Assembly (NCBI GenBank): GCA_905234455.1
Contig: CAJOIH010000020.1
Span: 1-39,454, forward strand
Length of the DNA: 39,454 nt
DNA from: an uncultured Bacteroidales bacterium
Lineage (GTDB): Bacteria > Bacteroidota > Bacteroidia > Bacteroidales > F082
Reading direction: 5' to 3'
A program made the position numbers and the translations under genes. Shown here in pieces: positions 16,305 through 24,504 of the stretch. How positions within the stretch are numbered: position 1 is the first letter of the stretch; every line of letters begins with the position of its first letter. Below the pieces are notes generated by a model, which ran no database searches, had not been told where the DNA came from, and saw only the letters and a program-made list of their open reading frames with translations.

Positions 16305-19300
16305 TTATAGGTTAACCTTCAGTGAAACCATGATGGACCGTGTGCCGGGGTAGGAGGCATATTCGAGGCCTTGGGCGTTGCCGGAGCCTTGGGTGCCTTC
16401 GGGGTTGATGTTGTCGGGCAGGGTCTTGTAGAAATAGAACAGGTCGCGGCCCACCAGCGAGATGGAGGCCTGCTTGAAGAAGTGCTGCCTGTCGAGGAGC
16501 TTGCGCGGGAAGTCGTAGGTCAGCGAGAGCTCGCGCATCTTGATCCAGGTGTTGTTGACGATGCCCGGGGTGGAGAGGATGTTGCCCCAGCCGCCGTAGT
16601 TTGGCATGTATTTGTAGAGGTAATGCACCACGTGGTCGTTTTCGACAGCCTCACCGGTGGCGGTGTTGATGCAGTAACCCGGCAGGATGACGCCGTAGTT
16701 GCCCAGCAGCTCGCCGTTTTCGTAGTAGGGCAGGCCGTTGCCTTCGCGCTCGTAGAGGGTGGCGGGGCTTTGGCCCGTCTGCATGCCCACCACGTATGAG
16801 GCGCAGTAGATCTGGCCGCCCAGCTTGGCGTCGACCAGGGCGTAGAGCGACCAGTTCTTGTAGGAAGCCCTCAGGTTGAGGCCGCCGGTGACCAGCGGGG
16901 CGCAGTTGCCTATCGGCACACGGTTCTCGGTCTTGAGGTAGGTGGTACCCGCCTCGTTGAGCAAAGGCATGGGGTTGCCGTCGTCATCGTAGAAGGGACC
17001 GACCACCGTGCCGTCGTCCATGGTGTACTCGTAGACGTAGTCCCAGCCGTAGATGGTACCGTACTCATCGCCTTCCTCGACGGCGATGGCGGGACCGTTG
17101 GAGCCCCAGATCTCGGAGAGCAGGTACATGTTGGCCCCCGAGAGGTCGACGATGCGGTTCTTGTTGCGGGCCAGGTTCAAGCCTACCTGCACGCCGTAGT
17201 CCTTGCCACTGGTGATGTCGTAGGTCATGATGGCCTCGATGCCCTTGTTGGTGACCACGCCGGTGTTGATGGTGACGTTGGTGGCGCCCGACGAGGGGGC
17301 GAGGGGCGACGAGAGGATCTGGTCCCATGAATAGATGTTGTAGTAGGTGAAGTCCATGTTGAACCGCGCGCCGAGGCCCAGGTCGAAGCCCAGCTCGAAC
17401 GACCGCTGGCGCTGGGGCTTCAGCTCGAGGGGCGGCACGGTGGTGGGCAGGGCCGACGACATCTGGTGTCCGAACGAGCTGGTGGAATAGGTGTAGTTGA
17501 GCTGGTAGGGCTCGGTGTCGCTGGCGGTCTGGGCCCATGAGCCGCGCAGCTTCAGGTAGTTGACCGGACCCCAGTTCCAGTGCTTGAAGGCCGAGGTGGG
17601 CACGAAACTCAGCGTGGCCGAGGGGTAGAAGTAACTGTTGTGGCTCGGGGGCAGCGTCGACGACCAGTCGTTGCGGCCGGTGACGTCGAGGAAGAGGTAG
17701 TCGCCATAGCTCAGGTTGAGGAAGGCGTACAACGAGTTAACCTGTTTTTCCCATTTCGACTCGCCAAACTCGCGTTCGGTGGCCGACGAGTAGTTGTAGA
17801 TGGTGTAGAGGTTGGCGTAGGCCCAGTTGCCCGAGGTGCCGTTGATGCCGTCGCGGTAGCCGTAGTACTGCTCGCCGCCGAACGAGAACCGGAAGTTGAA
17901 CTTCGAGCCGAACACCTTGTCCTTGTAGGCGGTGACGAGGAAGTCCATGTCGCGGGTGAGGGAGCTGCCCTTGCTCTTGTAGTAATAGCCGCCCACCATG
18001 CCGTCGGCGGTGGTGGGTTTGTGCTTGGTGATGTAGGTGTCGTCGGTCCAGTCGAGGGCCACCTTGCCCGTGGCGACGAGCCAAGGGGTGACGTCGTAGA
18101 GCAGCTTGACCGACCCGTACATCTTGTTGCGGTCGAGGGTGGTGTTATTGTTGTAGAACGACCAGAACGTGGTGTTGTAGATGTACATGTAGGGGTAGCC
18201 GTCGAAGGTGTTCATGGTGCCGTCGGGGTTCTCGTAGGTGGTGGCTTCGAGGCCTTTCCAGCTGCGGGGCCAGCTGTAGAGCAGGCCTTTGTTGAAGTTG
18301 CTGTTCGACTCGCCGATCTCAGGGGAGTTGAGGCGGTAGTAGTCGAGGTAGGTGAAGGCCACGTCGGCTTTGATCTTGTCGGACACGTTGATGAGCGAGC
18401 CCACGTTGACGGTGGTCTGCCGCAGGTTGGTGTTGTCGATGATGGCGTCGGTGCGCGAGTCGGTGAACGACACGCGGATGCTGCCGAAGTCGCCGGCATT
18501 TTGCAGCGAGATGTTGTTGTTGAGCGTATGGCCGTATTTGTAAAGCAGGCTGAGGTTGTCGGGCTGGGGGTCGTAAGGCCTCACCACGCCGTCCCACCAG
18601 AGCACGCTCTCGCCGTTCATCTCGGGGCCCCAGCTCTGGGCGCCGCCATAGTAGCCGAAGGTGGTGTTTGTGGGCTCGCCCGCCGGGCCGTCGTCGACGC
18701 TGTAGATGCCCGGGTATTCGTACACCTGGTTGCCGTTGTCGTCGAACATCCCGTCGATGGGGGTGAGCTCCGGCGTATGGAAGGTGATGGGTCCGCCGGC
18801 GCCGTATTTGTTCTGCACCGAGCGGTAGAGATAGGGCTGGGTGACTTTATAGCTCATGGAGTAGCTGATGCCCAGGCCGCGTTGCTTGCTGCCCTTCTTG
18901 GTGGTGATGAGCACCACGCCGTTGCCGCCGCGCGAGCCGTACAAGGCGGCGGCGGTGGGACCTTTGAGGATGTCGACGTTCTCGATGTCCTCCTGGTTGA
19001 TGTTGTTGAGCGCGGTACCCCAGTCGCGGCCGCCGCTCCATTCGGTGACGCCGCCTTCGTTGGTCATAGGCACGCCGTCGACCACGATGAGGGGCTGGTT
19101 GTCGCCGAAGATGCTGTTGTTGCCGCGGATGGTGATACGCGACGAGCCGCCGTCGACGCCGTTGGGATTGATGATCTGTACCCCTGCCGAGCGGCCGCTG
19201 AGAGCGCTGATTACGCTGCCCGAGCCCGACTTGGCGATGAGTTCGCCGCCGATCTCTTCGGTGGCATAGCCCAGCTCGCGTTTTTGGCGCTTAATGCCCA

Positions 19301-19622
19301 AGGCGGTCACCACCACGTCGTCGAGCAGCTGCGCATCCTGGTCCAAGGTGACGTTGATCTTGTTGCGGCCGTTTACCTTGATTTCCTGAGTGGTGAAGCC
19401 TACATAGCTGAAGATGAGAATGCCGTTGGCATCGACACCTACGCTGTAGTTGCCGTCGAGGTCGGTCACCGTGCCGTTGCCGGCGCCTTTTACTTGGATG
19501 GTGACGCCCGGCAGGCTCAAGCCATCGTCACCCGAGATCACCTTGCCCGTCACCGTGATGTGCTGGGCCAGCAATCCCAGAGGACTTAACAAAACGAATA
19601 ATAGTAAAAGTTTTTTATTCAT
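16305..19622 (-). CDS. SusC/RagA-family TonB-dependent outer-membrane transporter
   Basis: The 1105-residue protein has a signal peptide ending in LLAQ. A carboxypeptidase-regulatory-like domain (about 22-100: VTGKVISGDDGLSLPGVTI, GTVTDLDGNYSV, FSYVGFTTQEI) is followed by a TonB-box region (LLDDVVVTALGIKRQKRELG). The plug contains RGNNSIFGDNQPLIVVDGVP and ILKGPTAAALYGSRGGNGV, and a long beta-barrel closes with MVSLKVNL. It imports oligosaccharides or peptides using TonB energy and pairs with the SusD lipoprotein encoded next. It begins a three-gene operon running leftwards. A -7 element on the minus strand (19680-19673) lies 50 bases before the ATG. No regulator (hybrid two-component system, SusR or ECF sigma/anti-sigma pair) is encoded beside it. 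Confidence 0.93.
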   Translation of the reverse strand: MNKKLLLLFVLLSPLGLLAQHITVTGKVISGDDGLSLPGVTIQVKGAGNGTVTDLDGNYSVGVDANGILIFSYVGFTTQEIKVNGRNKINVTLDQDAQLLDDVVVTALGIKRQKRELGYATEEIGGELIAKSGSGSVISALSGRSAGVQIINPNGVDGGSSRITIRGNNSIFGDNQPLIVVDGVPMTNEGGVTEWSGGRDWGTALNNINQEDIENVDILKGPTAAALYGSRGGNGVVLITTKKGSKQRGLGISYSMSYKVTQPYLYRSVQNKYGAGGPITFHTPELTPIDGMFDDNGNQVYEYPGIYSVDDGPAGEPTNTTFGYYGGAQSWGPEMNGESVLWWDGVVRPYDPQPDNLSLLYKYGHTLNNNISLQNAGDFGSIRVSFTDSRTDAIIDNTNLRQTTVNVGSLINVSDKIKADVAFTYLDYYRLNSPEIGESNSNFNKGLLYSWPRSWKGLEATTYENPDGTMNTFDGYPYMYIYNTTFWSFYNNNTTLDRNKMYGSVKLLYDVTPWLVATGKVALDWTDDTYITKHKPTTADGMVGGYYYKSKGSSLTRDMDFLVTAYKDKVFGSKFNFRFSFGGEQYYGYRDGINGTSGNWAYANLYTIYNYSSATEREFGESKWEKQVNSLYAFLNLSYGDYLFLDVTGRNDWSSTLPPSHNSYFYPSATLSFVPTSAFKHWNWGPVNYLKLRGSWAQTASDTEPYQLNYTYSTSSFGHQMSSALPTTVPPLELKPQRQRSFELGFDLGLGARFNMDFTYYNIYSWDQILSSPLAPSSGATNVTINTGVVTNKGIEAIMTYDITSGKDYGVQVGLNLARNKNRIVDLSGANMYLLSEIWGSNGPAIAVEEGDEYGTIYGWDYVYEYTMDDGTVVGPFYDDDGNPMPLLNEAGTTYLKTENRVPIGNCAPLVTGGLNLRASYKNWSLYALVDAKLGGQIYCASYVVGMQTGQSPATLYEREGNGLPYYENGELLGNYGVILPGYCINTATGEAVENDHVVHYLYKYMPNYGGWGNILSTPGIVNNTWIKMRELSLTYDFPRKLLDRQHFFKQASISLVGRDLFYFYKTLPDNINPEGTQGSGNAQGLEYASYPGTRSIMVSLKVNL

Positions 19623-19672
19623 AAATATATAATATTAATCAAATAATTAGGTTGTATTCCATTTTTACGATA

Positions 19673-19680
19673 CAAAGTTA
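19673..19680 (-). promoter_or_regulatory. -7 promoter element of the susCD operon (TAACTTTG)
   Basis: Read on the minus strand, 19680-19673 is TAACTTTG, a perfect TAnnTTTG. It is 50 bases upstream of the susC ATG and back-to-back with the plus-strand element at 19700-19707. Confidence 0.65.
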
Positions 19681-19699
19681 AAAAAATTGGGATTTTTCC

Positions 19700-19707
19700 T
19701 AACTTTG
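19700..19707 (+). promoter_or_regulatory. -7 promoter element of the zinc-ribbon gene (TAACTTTG)
   Basis: TAACTTTG fits TAnnTTTG and lies 23 bases before the ATG at 19731. The divergent element for susC starts only 20 bases away, so the two promoters share the same upstream DNA and may interfere. Confidence 0.65.
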
Positions 19708-19730
19708 CCTGCAAATTTAAATCATTGATC

Positions 19731-20810
19731 ATGGCTGACTATAGAGAATATACCGAACGTGAAACCGACAAGAAATGCCCTAACTGCGGGGCTACCGTGA
19801 AATACGACCCTGCGTTGGGGATGATGCACTGCGAATATTGCGGCTACAGCTGCCAGCTGCCCAAGGCCGACACGGAGAACGTGGTGTGCGAGATGGACTT
19901 CGACGCTGCCGTCAACACCGAGAGCTGTGAATGGGGCGCCGAGAAGAAGTCGGTGGAATGCAAGAACTGCGGCGCGGTGAGCATCTACGACGCCTTGGAG
20001 ACCGCCGCCATCTGTCCCTTCTGCGGAAGCACCCACGTGATGCCCGCCGCCACCGACAAGACCATCGCCCCGGGAGGCGTGTGTCCGTTTGAGGTGACCA
20101 AGGAACAGGCCGGCGAGAGCTTCACCAAATGGCTGAAAAGGAAGTGGTTCACCCCGCGAAAAGCCAAGAAGAACGCCCGTCCCGAAGCCTTCCAGGGAGT
20201 GTATCTGCCCTATTGGACCTACGATGCACAGACCACCTCCGACTTCACCGGACGTGCCGGCTACAACCATACGGTGCGTGACCGCGACGGCAAGACCCGC
20301 ACCGAGACCACCTGGCGCTCGGTCAGCGGCGTGTACCAGGAGTTCATCGACGACGAGACGGTGATGGCCTCGAAACGCCATGAGGAATCGGGGGTGAAGA
20401 AATGCGAGCCTTTCAAGCTCTCGCGACTGGTGCCCTACAACCCGAAATACCTGGCCGGCTTCGTGGCCGAGCGCTACTCCATAGGCCTGAAGGAAGGCTG
20501 GGAGATGGCCCAGACCACCATCCACCAGAAGCTGAAATCGCATATCGAAGACTACATCAAGAGCCATTGGCACAGCGACAAAGCCTCAGGGGTGCGTTTC
20601 TCGACGCTCTACAGCAACATCACCTACAAATATATCCTGGTGCCCGCATGGGTGTCGTCGTTCCAATACAAAGACAAGACCTACCAGTTTGCCGTGAACG
20701 GGCAGACCTGCAAGGTGGGCGGCAAGGCTCCGGTATCGGCCTTCAGGGTGATCCTGGCGGTGCTGATCGGGATCGGTATTATTGTTGGGATTTACTTTTT
20801 GGCGAGGTAA
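19731..20810 (+). CDS. Double zinc-ribbon membrane-anchored protein
   Basis: The 359-residue protein starts with a treble of cysteine pairs: CPNCG (16-20) with CEYCG (34-38), and CKNCG (77-81) with CPFCG (95-99), forming two TFIIB/primosomal-type zinc ribbons. A conserved central domain (YLPYWTYDAQTTSDFTGRAG, RLVPYNPKYLAGFVAERY, YILVPAWVSSFQYKDKTY) is followed by a C-terminal transmembrane helix (about 338-359: VILAVLIGIGIIVGIYFL). This architecture recurs in Bacteroidetes and Firmicutes without an assigned function. The ATG at 19731 is preferred over the in-frame TTG at 19725. Its 3' end overlaps that of the convergent LutB-like gene by 32 bases, with no terminator between. Confidence 0.82.
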   Translation: MADYREYTERETDKKCPNCGATVKYDPALGMMHCEYCGYSCQLPKADTENVVCEMDFDAAVNTESCEWGAEKKSVECKNCGAVSIYDALETAAICPFCGSTHVMPAATDKTIAPGGVCPFEVTKEQAGESFTKWLKRKWFTPRKAKKNARPEAFQGVYLPYWTYDAQTTSDFTGRAGYNHTVRDRDGKTRTETTWRSVSGVYQEFIDDETVMASKRHEESGVKKCEPFKLSRLVPYNPKYLAGFVAERYSIGLKEGWEMAQTTIHQKLKSHIEDYIKSHWHSDKASGVRFSTLYSNITYKYILVPAWVSSFQYKDKTYQFAVNGQTCKVGGKAPVSAFRVILAVLIGIGIIVGIYFLAR

Positions 20811-22149
20811 GCTGGTTGAACGACTTGGGCGCCATCTCAGGCAGGGTCCGCTTGGTGAACCAGCTTCTGACGACCAGCTGCTTGTATTCCATCTTCTTGA
20901 TCCACTGTGGACAATCCATCTTTTTGCGCGACTTGCAATGGCTGACCAGCGAACGCACCAACGAGTCGTAACGTGGGTCGCCTGCATGCCGCTCGGCCAT
21001 GAGGCGGCGGTTTTCGATGATGAGGTCCTCAAATGGGATCTTGACGGGACACACCTCGGTGCAACGGCCGCAAAGCGAGCAAAGCGAGGCCATGTGGGCG
21101 AACTCGTTGAAGCCGTACATCAAGGGGGCCATCACCGCGCCGATGGGACCGATGTAAGGCGTGCCGTAGGTGTAGCCGCCGATGTTCTTGTAGATGGGAC
21201 ATACGCTGACGCAGGCACCGCAGTGGGTGCAGCTGAGCGACTGGCGGATGACCTCGTTCTCGAGCAGTTCGGTACGGCCGTTGTTGAGCAGGATCACATA
21301 CAGATGGTGGGGTCCATCGTCGGTGGAGGAGGGTCCGGTGACGATGGTGTTGACCGCCGCCAGGCCGCTGCCGGTGGCATGGGCCGACGTCAAGGGCAGC
21401 AGGATGCCCAGGTCGTCGACCGACGAGATCACCTTGTCGAGCCCGGCCACCACGATGTGCACCTTGGCAGTCGAGGTCGACCTCAGGATGTTGCCCTCGT
21501 TCTCGGAGAGCACTACGCCGCCGATGTCGGCCAAAAGGTAGTTGGCACCGGTGAGGCATACCTGCGCCTTGGCCACCTCCTGGCTCACCTGGTGCCGGAT
21601 GAAGTTGACCATCTGCTTTGTGGTGCTGTCGGCCTTGAGTTTGTAATGCTCGTTCAAGGCGAGGCCTATCTCCTCCTTCGAGAGGTTCAAGGCCGAGAAC
21701 ACCGGATGGTAGGGCGCCTTGCCTACCAGATTCAGGATATACCGGCCGATGGAGGAGTGGTACAAGGGGACGCCTTTCAGCTTCATGAAACGGTCGACGC
21801 CGATCTCATCCAACACCGTGGAGTTGGAGCGGACGACGCCGTGATGGCGTTTGCCCACGATCTCCCAGATCATGTCGAGGGCGTCGTTGGCATCGCAGGC
21901 CCATAGCACCTGGCCGCCGTTTTCCTTGCAACGCGTCTCGAAGTCAACGAGCAGCTTTTCCATGTTGAGCAACGAGCGGTTGCGCAGCTGGAAGGCACGT
22001 TGGCGTTCCAGCTCGGCGTTGCGGTAGTTGCCCCGGCTGCTGGCAAAGCGCTTTTCGTAACACCCCGTGTTGTAGTTCATCTTCTGCCAGTGCTCCTCGT
22101 TGAAGGCAATCTCACTGTCGCTCCTGAATTGGTTCTGATAGTCACTCAT
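20779..22149 (-). CDS. lutB: LutB/LldF-like iron-sulfur protein
   Basis: The 456-residue protein belongs to the LutB/YkgF family. A LUD-type domain (about 60-290: VVRSNSTVLDEIGVD, LADIGGVVLSENEGN, GLDKVISSVDDL) is followed by two ferredoxin-type 4Fe-4S motifs: CTHCGACVSVCP from Cys307 and CSLCGRCTEVCP from Cys357. In Bacillus, LutABC oxidises L-lactate to pyruvate. LutB is the electron-transfer subunit. The partners LutA and LutC are not next to it here, so either they lie elsewhere or this copy serves another oxidation. I take the ATG at 22149, which overlaps the rpiB stop by eight bases; the in-frame TTG at 22158 is a weaker start. The 3' end overlaps the zinc-ribbon gene. Confidence 0.87.
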   Translation of the reverse strand: MSDYQNQFRSDSEIAFNEEHWQKMNYNTGCYEKRFASSRGNYRNAELERQRAFQLRNRSLLNMEKLLVDFETRCKENGGQVLWACDANDALDMIWEIVGKRHHGVVRSNSTVLDEIGVDRFMKLKGVPLYHSSIGRYILNLVGKAPYHPVFSALNLSKEEIGLALNEHYKLKADSTTKQMVNFIRHQVSQEVAKAQVCLTGANYLLADIGGVVLSENEGNILRSTSTAKVHIVVAGLDKVISSVDDLGILLPLTSAHATGSGLAAVNTIVTGPSSTDDGPHHLYVILLNNGRTELLENEVIRQSLSCTHCGACVSVCPIYKNIGGYTYGTPYIGPIGAVMAPLMYGFNEFAHMASLCSLCGRCTEVCPVKIPFEDLIIENRRLMAERHAGDPRYDSLVRSLVSHCKSRKKMDCPQWIKKMEYKQLVVRSWFTKRTLPEMAPKSFNQLTSPKSKSQQ

Positions 22150-22582
22150 GGCATTCAATTTTCTCGACTCTACGGGTGTGGCGACCTCCTTCGAACGGGG
22201 TGGTCAGAAACAGCTGTACCATTCGCCAGGCCTGGTCGAACGGAATGAAACGGCCCGGCAACGACAGGATGTTGGCGTCGTTGTGCTGGCGGGCCAGCTT
22301 GGCCAGTTCCTCGTTCCAGCACAAGGCGGCACGCACGTGGGGATGGTGGTTGGCCGTCATCTGGGCACCGTTGCCGCTGCCGCACAGGATGATGCCCAAG
22401 GGATACTCGCCCTTCTCGATGGCCGTGGCCAGGGGATGGATCATATCGGGATAGTCGACGCTCTCGGTGCTGTGGGTGCCGAAATCCTTCACTTCGTAGC
22501 CCGCCTCAAGCAATTTCTCAATCAAAAACTGCTTCATCTCGTACCCGCCATGGTCCGACGCTATAGGAATAATCTGGTTCAT
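22142..22582 (-). CDS. rpiB: Ribose-5-phosphate isomerase B
   Basis: The 146-residue protein matches RpiB, which interconverts ribose-5-phosphate and ribulose-5-phosphate in the pentose phosphate pathway in the cytoplasm. Family motifs are ASDHGGYEMK (Asp10, His11), DYPD, the anion-binding loop CGSGNGAQMTAN with the catalytic-type Cys67, and ARQHNDAN (His100) followed by LPGRFI. Length is normal. The start at 22582 is supported by the direct MNQIIPIASDHGG beginning and by AGAGGT just upstream. Upstream in-frame ATGs at 22597 and 22636 give non-conserved extensions, and 22636 precedes the promoter element. It is translationally coupled to the LutB-like gene. Confidence 0.93.
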   Translation of the reverse strand: MNQIIPIASDHGGYEMKQFLIEKLLEAGYEVKDFGTHSTESVDYPDMIHPLATAIEKGEYPLGIILCGSGNGAQMTANHHPHVRAALCWNEELAKLARQHNDANILSLPGRFIPFDQAWRMVQLFLTTPFEGGRHTRRVEKIECHE

Positions 22583-22607
22583 TTTACCTCTGTTCATAAA
22601 TATTTGG

Positions 22608-22639
22608 CAAAGGTAGTTCTTTCTCTCACAACACACAAT
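22608..22639 (-). promoter_or_regulatory. Bacteroidetes promoter of rpiB (ATTG-N20-TACCTTTG)
   Basis: On the minus strand, ATTG (22639-22636), a 20-base spacer and TACCTTTG (22615-22608) match the -33/-7 pattern. The ATG at 22582 is 25 bases further on. Confidence 0.7.
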
Positions 22640-23013
22640 AACAACCCGCTATTTATGAGCCTTTTAACTTTTTCAATTCTCCATAAAATTTTTTATAACT
22701 TATTGATTATTAATTATTTATAAACTTATCAACAATTGATCTGTTGATAAATTCTTATAACTCGGCCAAGGTGTTTCAATGGGTGTTCATTTCTTTTTTT
22801 GAACCCATTTTTCAACCTTTTTTGACCAAGTTATCAACAAAAATGCGCGACCGTAAAACGGACTAAATCCCTAAAAAACAAGACCCAAAAAAAAGTTATG
22901 CAACAATTCACCATCCCATTAATAAACCATCCATCCAAATTTTTTTAAAAAGTTGATGTTGGTTGATGGGTAGGCGGTTGAAAAAATGGTGGTCGGGGCA
23001 CTTGCTTTTTTAT
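22640..23013. other. AT-rich intergenic region with TTATCAACA motifs
   Basis: These roughly 375 bases contain no plausible gene and are far richer in A and T than their surroundings (for example 22686-22725). Three copies of TTATCAACA occur: plus strand 22726-22734, minus strand 22742-22750 (forming a 9-base inverted repeat with a 7-base spacer) and plus strand 22831-22839. They differ by one base from the classic DnaA box TTATCCACA. Nearer the 23026 gene are direct repeats of GTTGATG at 22952-22958 and 22962-22968, ten bases apart. The region separates divergent operons. It could be a replication-origin-like or protein-binding region; I cannot decide. Confidence 0.45.
22726..22750. repeat. 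Perfect inverted repeat TTATCAACA / TGTTGATAA
   Basis: The two 9-base arms are exact reverse complements separated by ATTGATC. It is either a dyad protein-binding site or a pair of DnaA-like boxes in opposite orientation. Confidence 0.6.
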
Positions 23014-23021
23014 TAGTTTTG
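23014..23021 (+). promoter_or_regulatory. -7 promoter element (TAGTTTTG) almost touching the start codon
   Basis: TAGTTTTG fits TAnnTTTG and ends four bases before the ATG at 23026, again predicting a leaderless or nearly leaderless transcript. Confidence 0.5.
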
Positions 23022-23025
23022 CATC

Positions 23026-24504
23026 ATGAAGCTACGACAGGGAATAATACTATGTTTTTTGCTGATTTTGACTGACTTACAGTTGATAGGCCAGACTGAA
23101 TACAAGGTATTCAAGTATCCGAACGACAGCATTTCGAGCGAGGGCACCTTGCGTGATGGCAAGCCCGACGGCTGGTGGAGGACCTATTACGAGAACGGCC
23201 GGCTGAAGTCGGAAGGCAACCGCGAGGACTTCCTTTTGGAGGGTTTGTGGGTGTTCTTTTCGGAGGAGGGCGACACCACCCTGGCAGTGACCTACCACCG
23301 CGACCTGAAGAACGGGCCGCGCAAGGTGTATCTTTCCGATGAAATACAGGAAGACCAGTTTGCCAACGACGTGCGTGTAGGCCAGAGCCGGCGCTACGAC
23401 CGGCATTACCATCTGCTGCAGGTGATTCCCATCAAAGACGGTTATGAGCACGGCATCTCGCCAGTGTACGACACCACGGGACGGCTCATTGAGATCATCA
23501 CTTACAAGAAAGGATTCCTCAACACCCGCGAGGTGCTCAACCGCTACGATGCCCAAGGTCGCAAAAACGGCTATTGGAAAGCGTTTTACGACAACTTTGA
23601 ACTGCATTGGGAGCAGTACTACAAACACGGCTTGCGCGATGGTTATTACAAGGAATACGACGAAAAGGGCAACCTGAAGAAGATCGTGAAGTATGTGAAC
23701 GACGTGGAACAGGTGGTGGAAAGCGAGACCCAGCCGTTGCAGATGCAGCATGAATACTATCCCAACGGTAGGATAAAGAGGGAGGCCTCGTTCCGCGGCG
23801 GCAAACGCGAAGGCACCTGGCGCGAGTTCGACGAAGAGGGTAACGTGGTGAGCTCGCAGATCTACCAAAACGGCCGTTTGGTGCAGTCGGGCGTGATGGA
23901 CACCGATGGTACCCGCAAGGGCGAATGGGTGGAGTTGTACCCTGACAGCACCTTGCGCGCCAAGGGGATGTTCCTCAACGGCCAACGCTCCGGCCTGTGG
24001 CAGTTCTATTACCCCGGCGAGGTGGTCGAGCAGGTGGGCCATTACAAGAACGGCAGGTACGACGGCACTTGGACCTGGTATTATCCCGACGGCAGGATCC
24101 AGAAGCAGGAAGACTTCTTCGACGGCGAGCCCGAGGGCCCCTATGTGGAATACGACGAAAACGGCACGGTGATCGCGCAAGGATCGTATTTCGAGGGCAT
24201 GAAGTCGGGCCGGTGGAAGGAGGTGTCGGGCGGCGTGGTGTGGGAAGGCGAGTACCGCAACGACCGTCAGGTAGGGGAGTGGACCTCGCATTACGCCAAC
24301 GGCAAGCTGGCATTCAAGGGCACCTTCAAAGGCGGGTACCCCGACGGGGAGCATTGTTATTATTACCCCAACGGCCGGCTCCGCGAGATACAATCCTATT
24401 CGGGAGGCTTCCGCCACGGCGTTTGGAAGAAGTTCCTCGACACCGGTGAGATGTTTTTCGAAGAAACTTACGAACAAGACAAAGACGAGATAATAAGAGA
24501 ATGA
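23026..24504 (+). CDS. Secreted MORN-repeat protein (YwqK-like repeats)
   Basis: The 492-residue protein has a signal peptide (cleavage probably before the Gln of LIGQ) followed by about 17-20 tandem MORN-type repeats of the form YxNGxLxxEGxxxxGxxxGxWxxYxxxG. Examples are YYENGRLKSEGN, YYPNGRIKREASFRGGKREG, LYPDSTLRAKGMFLNGQRSG and YYPNGRLREIQSYSGGFRHG. Such repeats form a beta-meander and are often labelled as YwqK antitoxins in databases; there is no toxin partner here, so I do not accept that role. In other systems MORN repeats mediate protein or lipid contact. Its stop overlaps the start of the LD-carboxypeptidase gene (ATGA), so the two are coupled. Confidence 0.85.
   Translation: MKLRQGIILCFLLILTDLQLIGQTEYKVFKYPNDSISSEGTLRDGKPDGWWRTYYENGRLKSEGNREDFLLEGLWVFFSEEGDTTLAVTYHRDLKNGPRKVYLSDEIQEDQFANDVRVGQSRRYDRHYHLLQVIPIKDGYEHGISPVYDTTGRLIEIITYKKGFLNTREVLNRYDAQGRKNGYWKAFYDNFELHWEQYYKHGLRDGYYKEYDEKGNLKKIVKYVNDVEQVVESETQPLQMQHEYYPNGRIKREASFRGGKREGTWREFDEEGNVVSSQIYQNGRLVQSGVMDTDGTRKGEWVELYPDSTLRAKGMFLNGQRSGLWQFYYPGEVVEQVGHYKNGRYDGTWTWYYPDGRIQKQEDFFDGEPEGPYVEYDENGTVIAQGSYFEGMKSGRWKEVSGGVVWEGEYRNDRQVGEWTSHYANGKLAFKGTFKGGYPDGEHCYYYPNGRLREIQSYSGGFRHGVWKKFLDTGEMFFEETYEQDKDEIIRE

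Noticed and set aside
17580..19589. Open frame of 669 codons opposite susC
   Set aside because: It is an antisense shadow of susC with low-complexity Val/Ala/Gly/Glu composition and no domain.
22640..23013. CRISPR array or structured RNA in the AT-rich gap
   Set aside because: There are no regularly spaced repeats of suitable length and no stable RNA fold was evident beyond the 9-base dyad.
23026..24504. Antitoxin label for the MORN-repeat protein
   Set aside because: The YwqK-type name rests on repeat similarity only; no toxin gene is adjacent and the protein is secreted.
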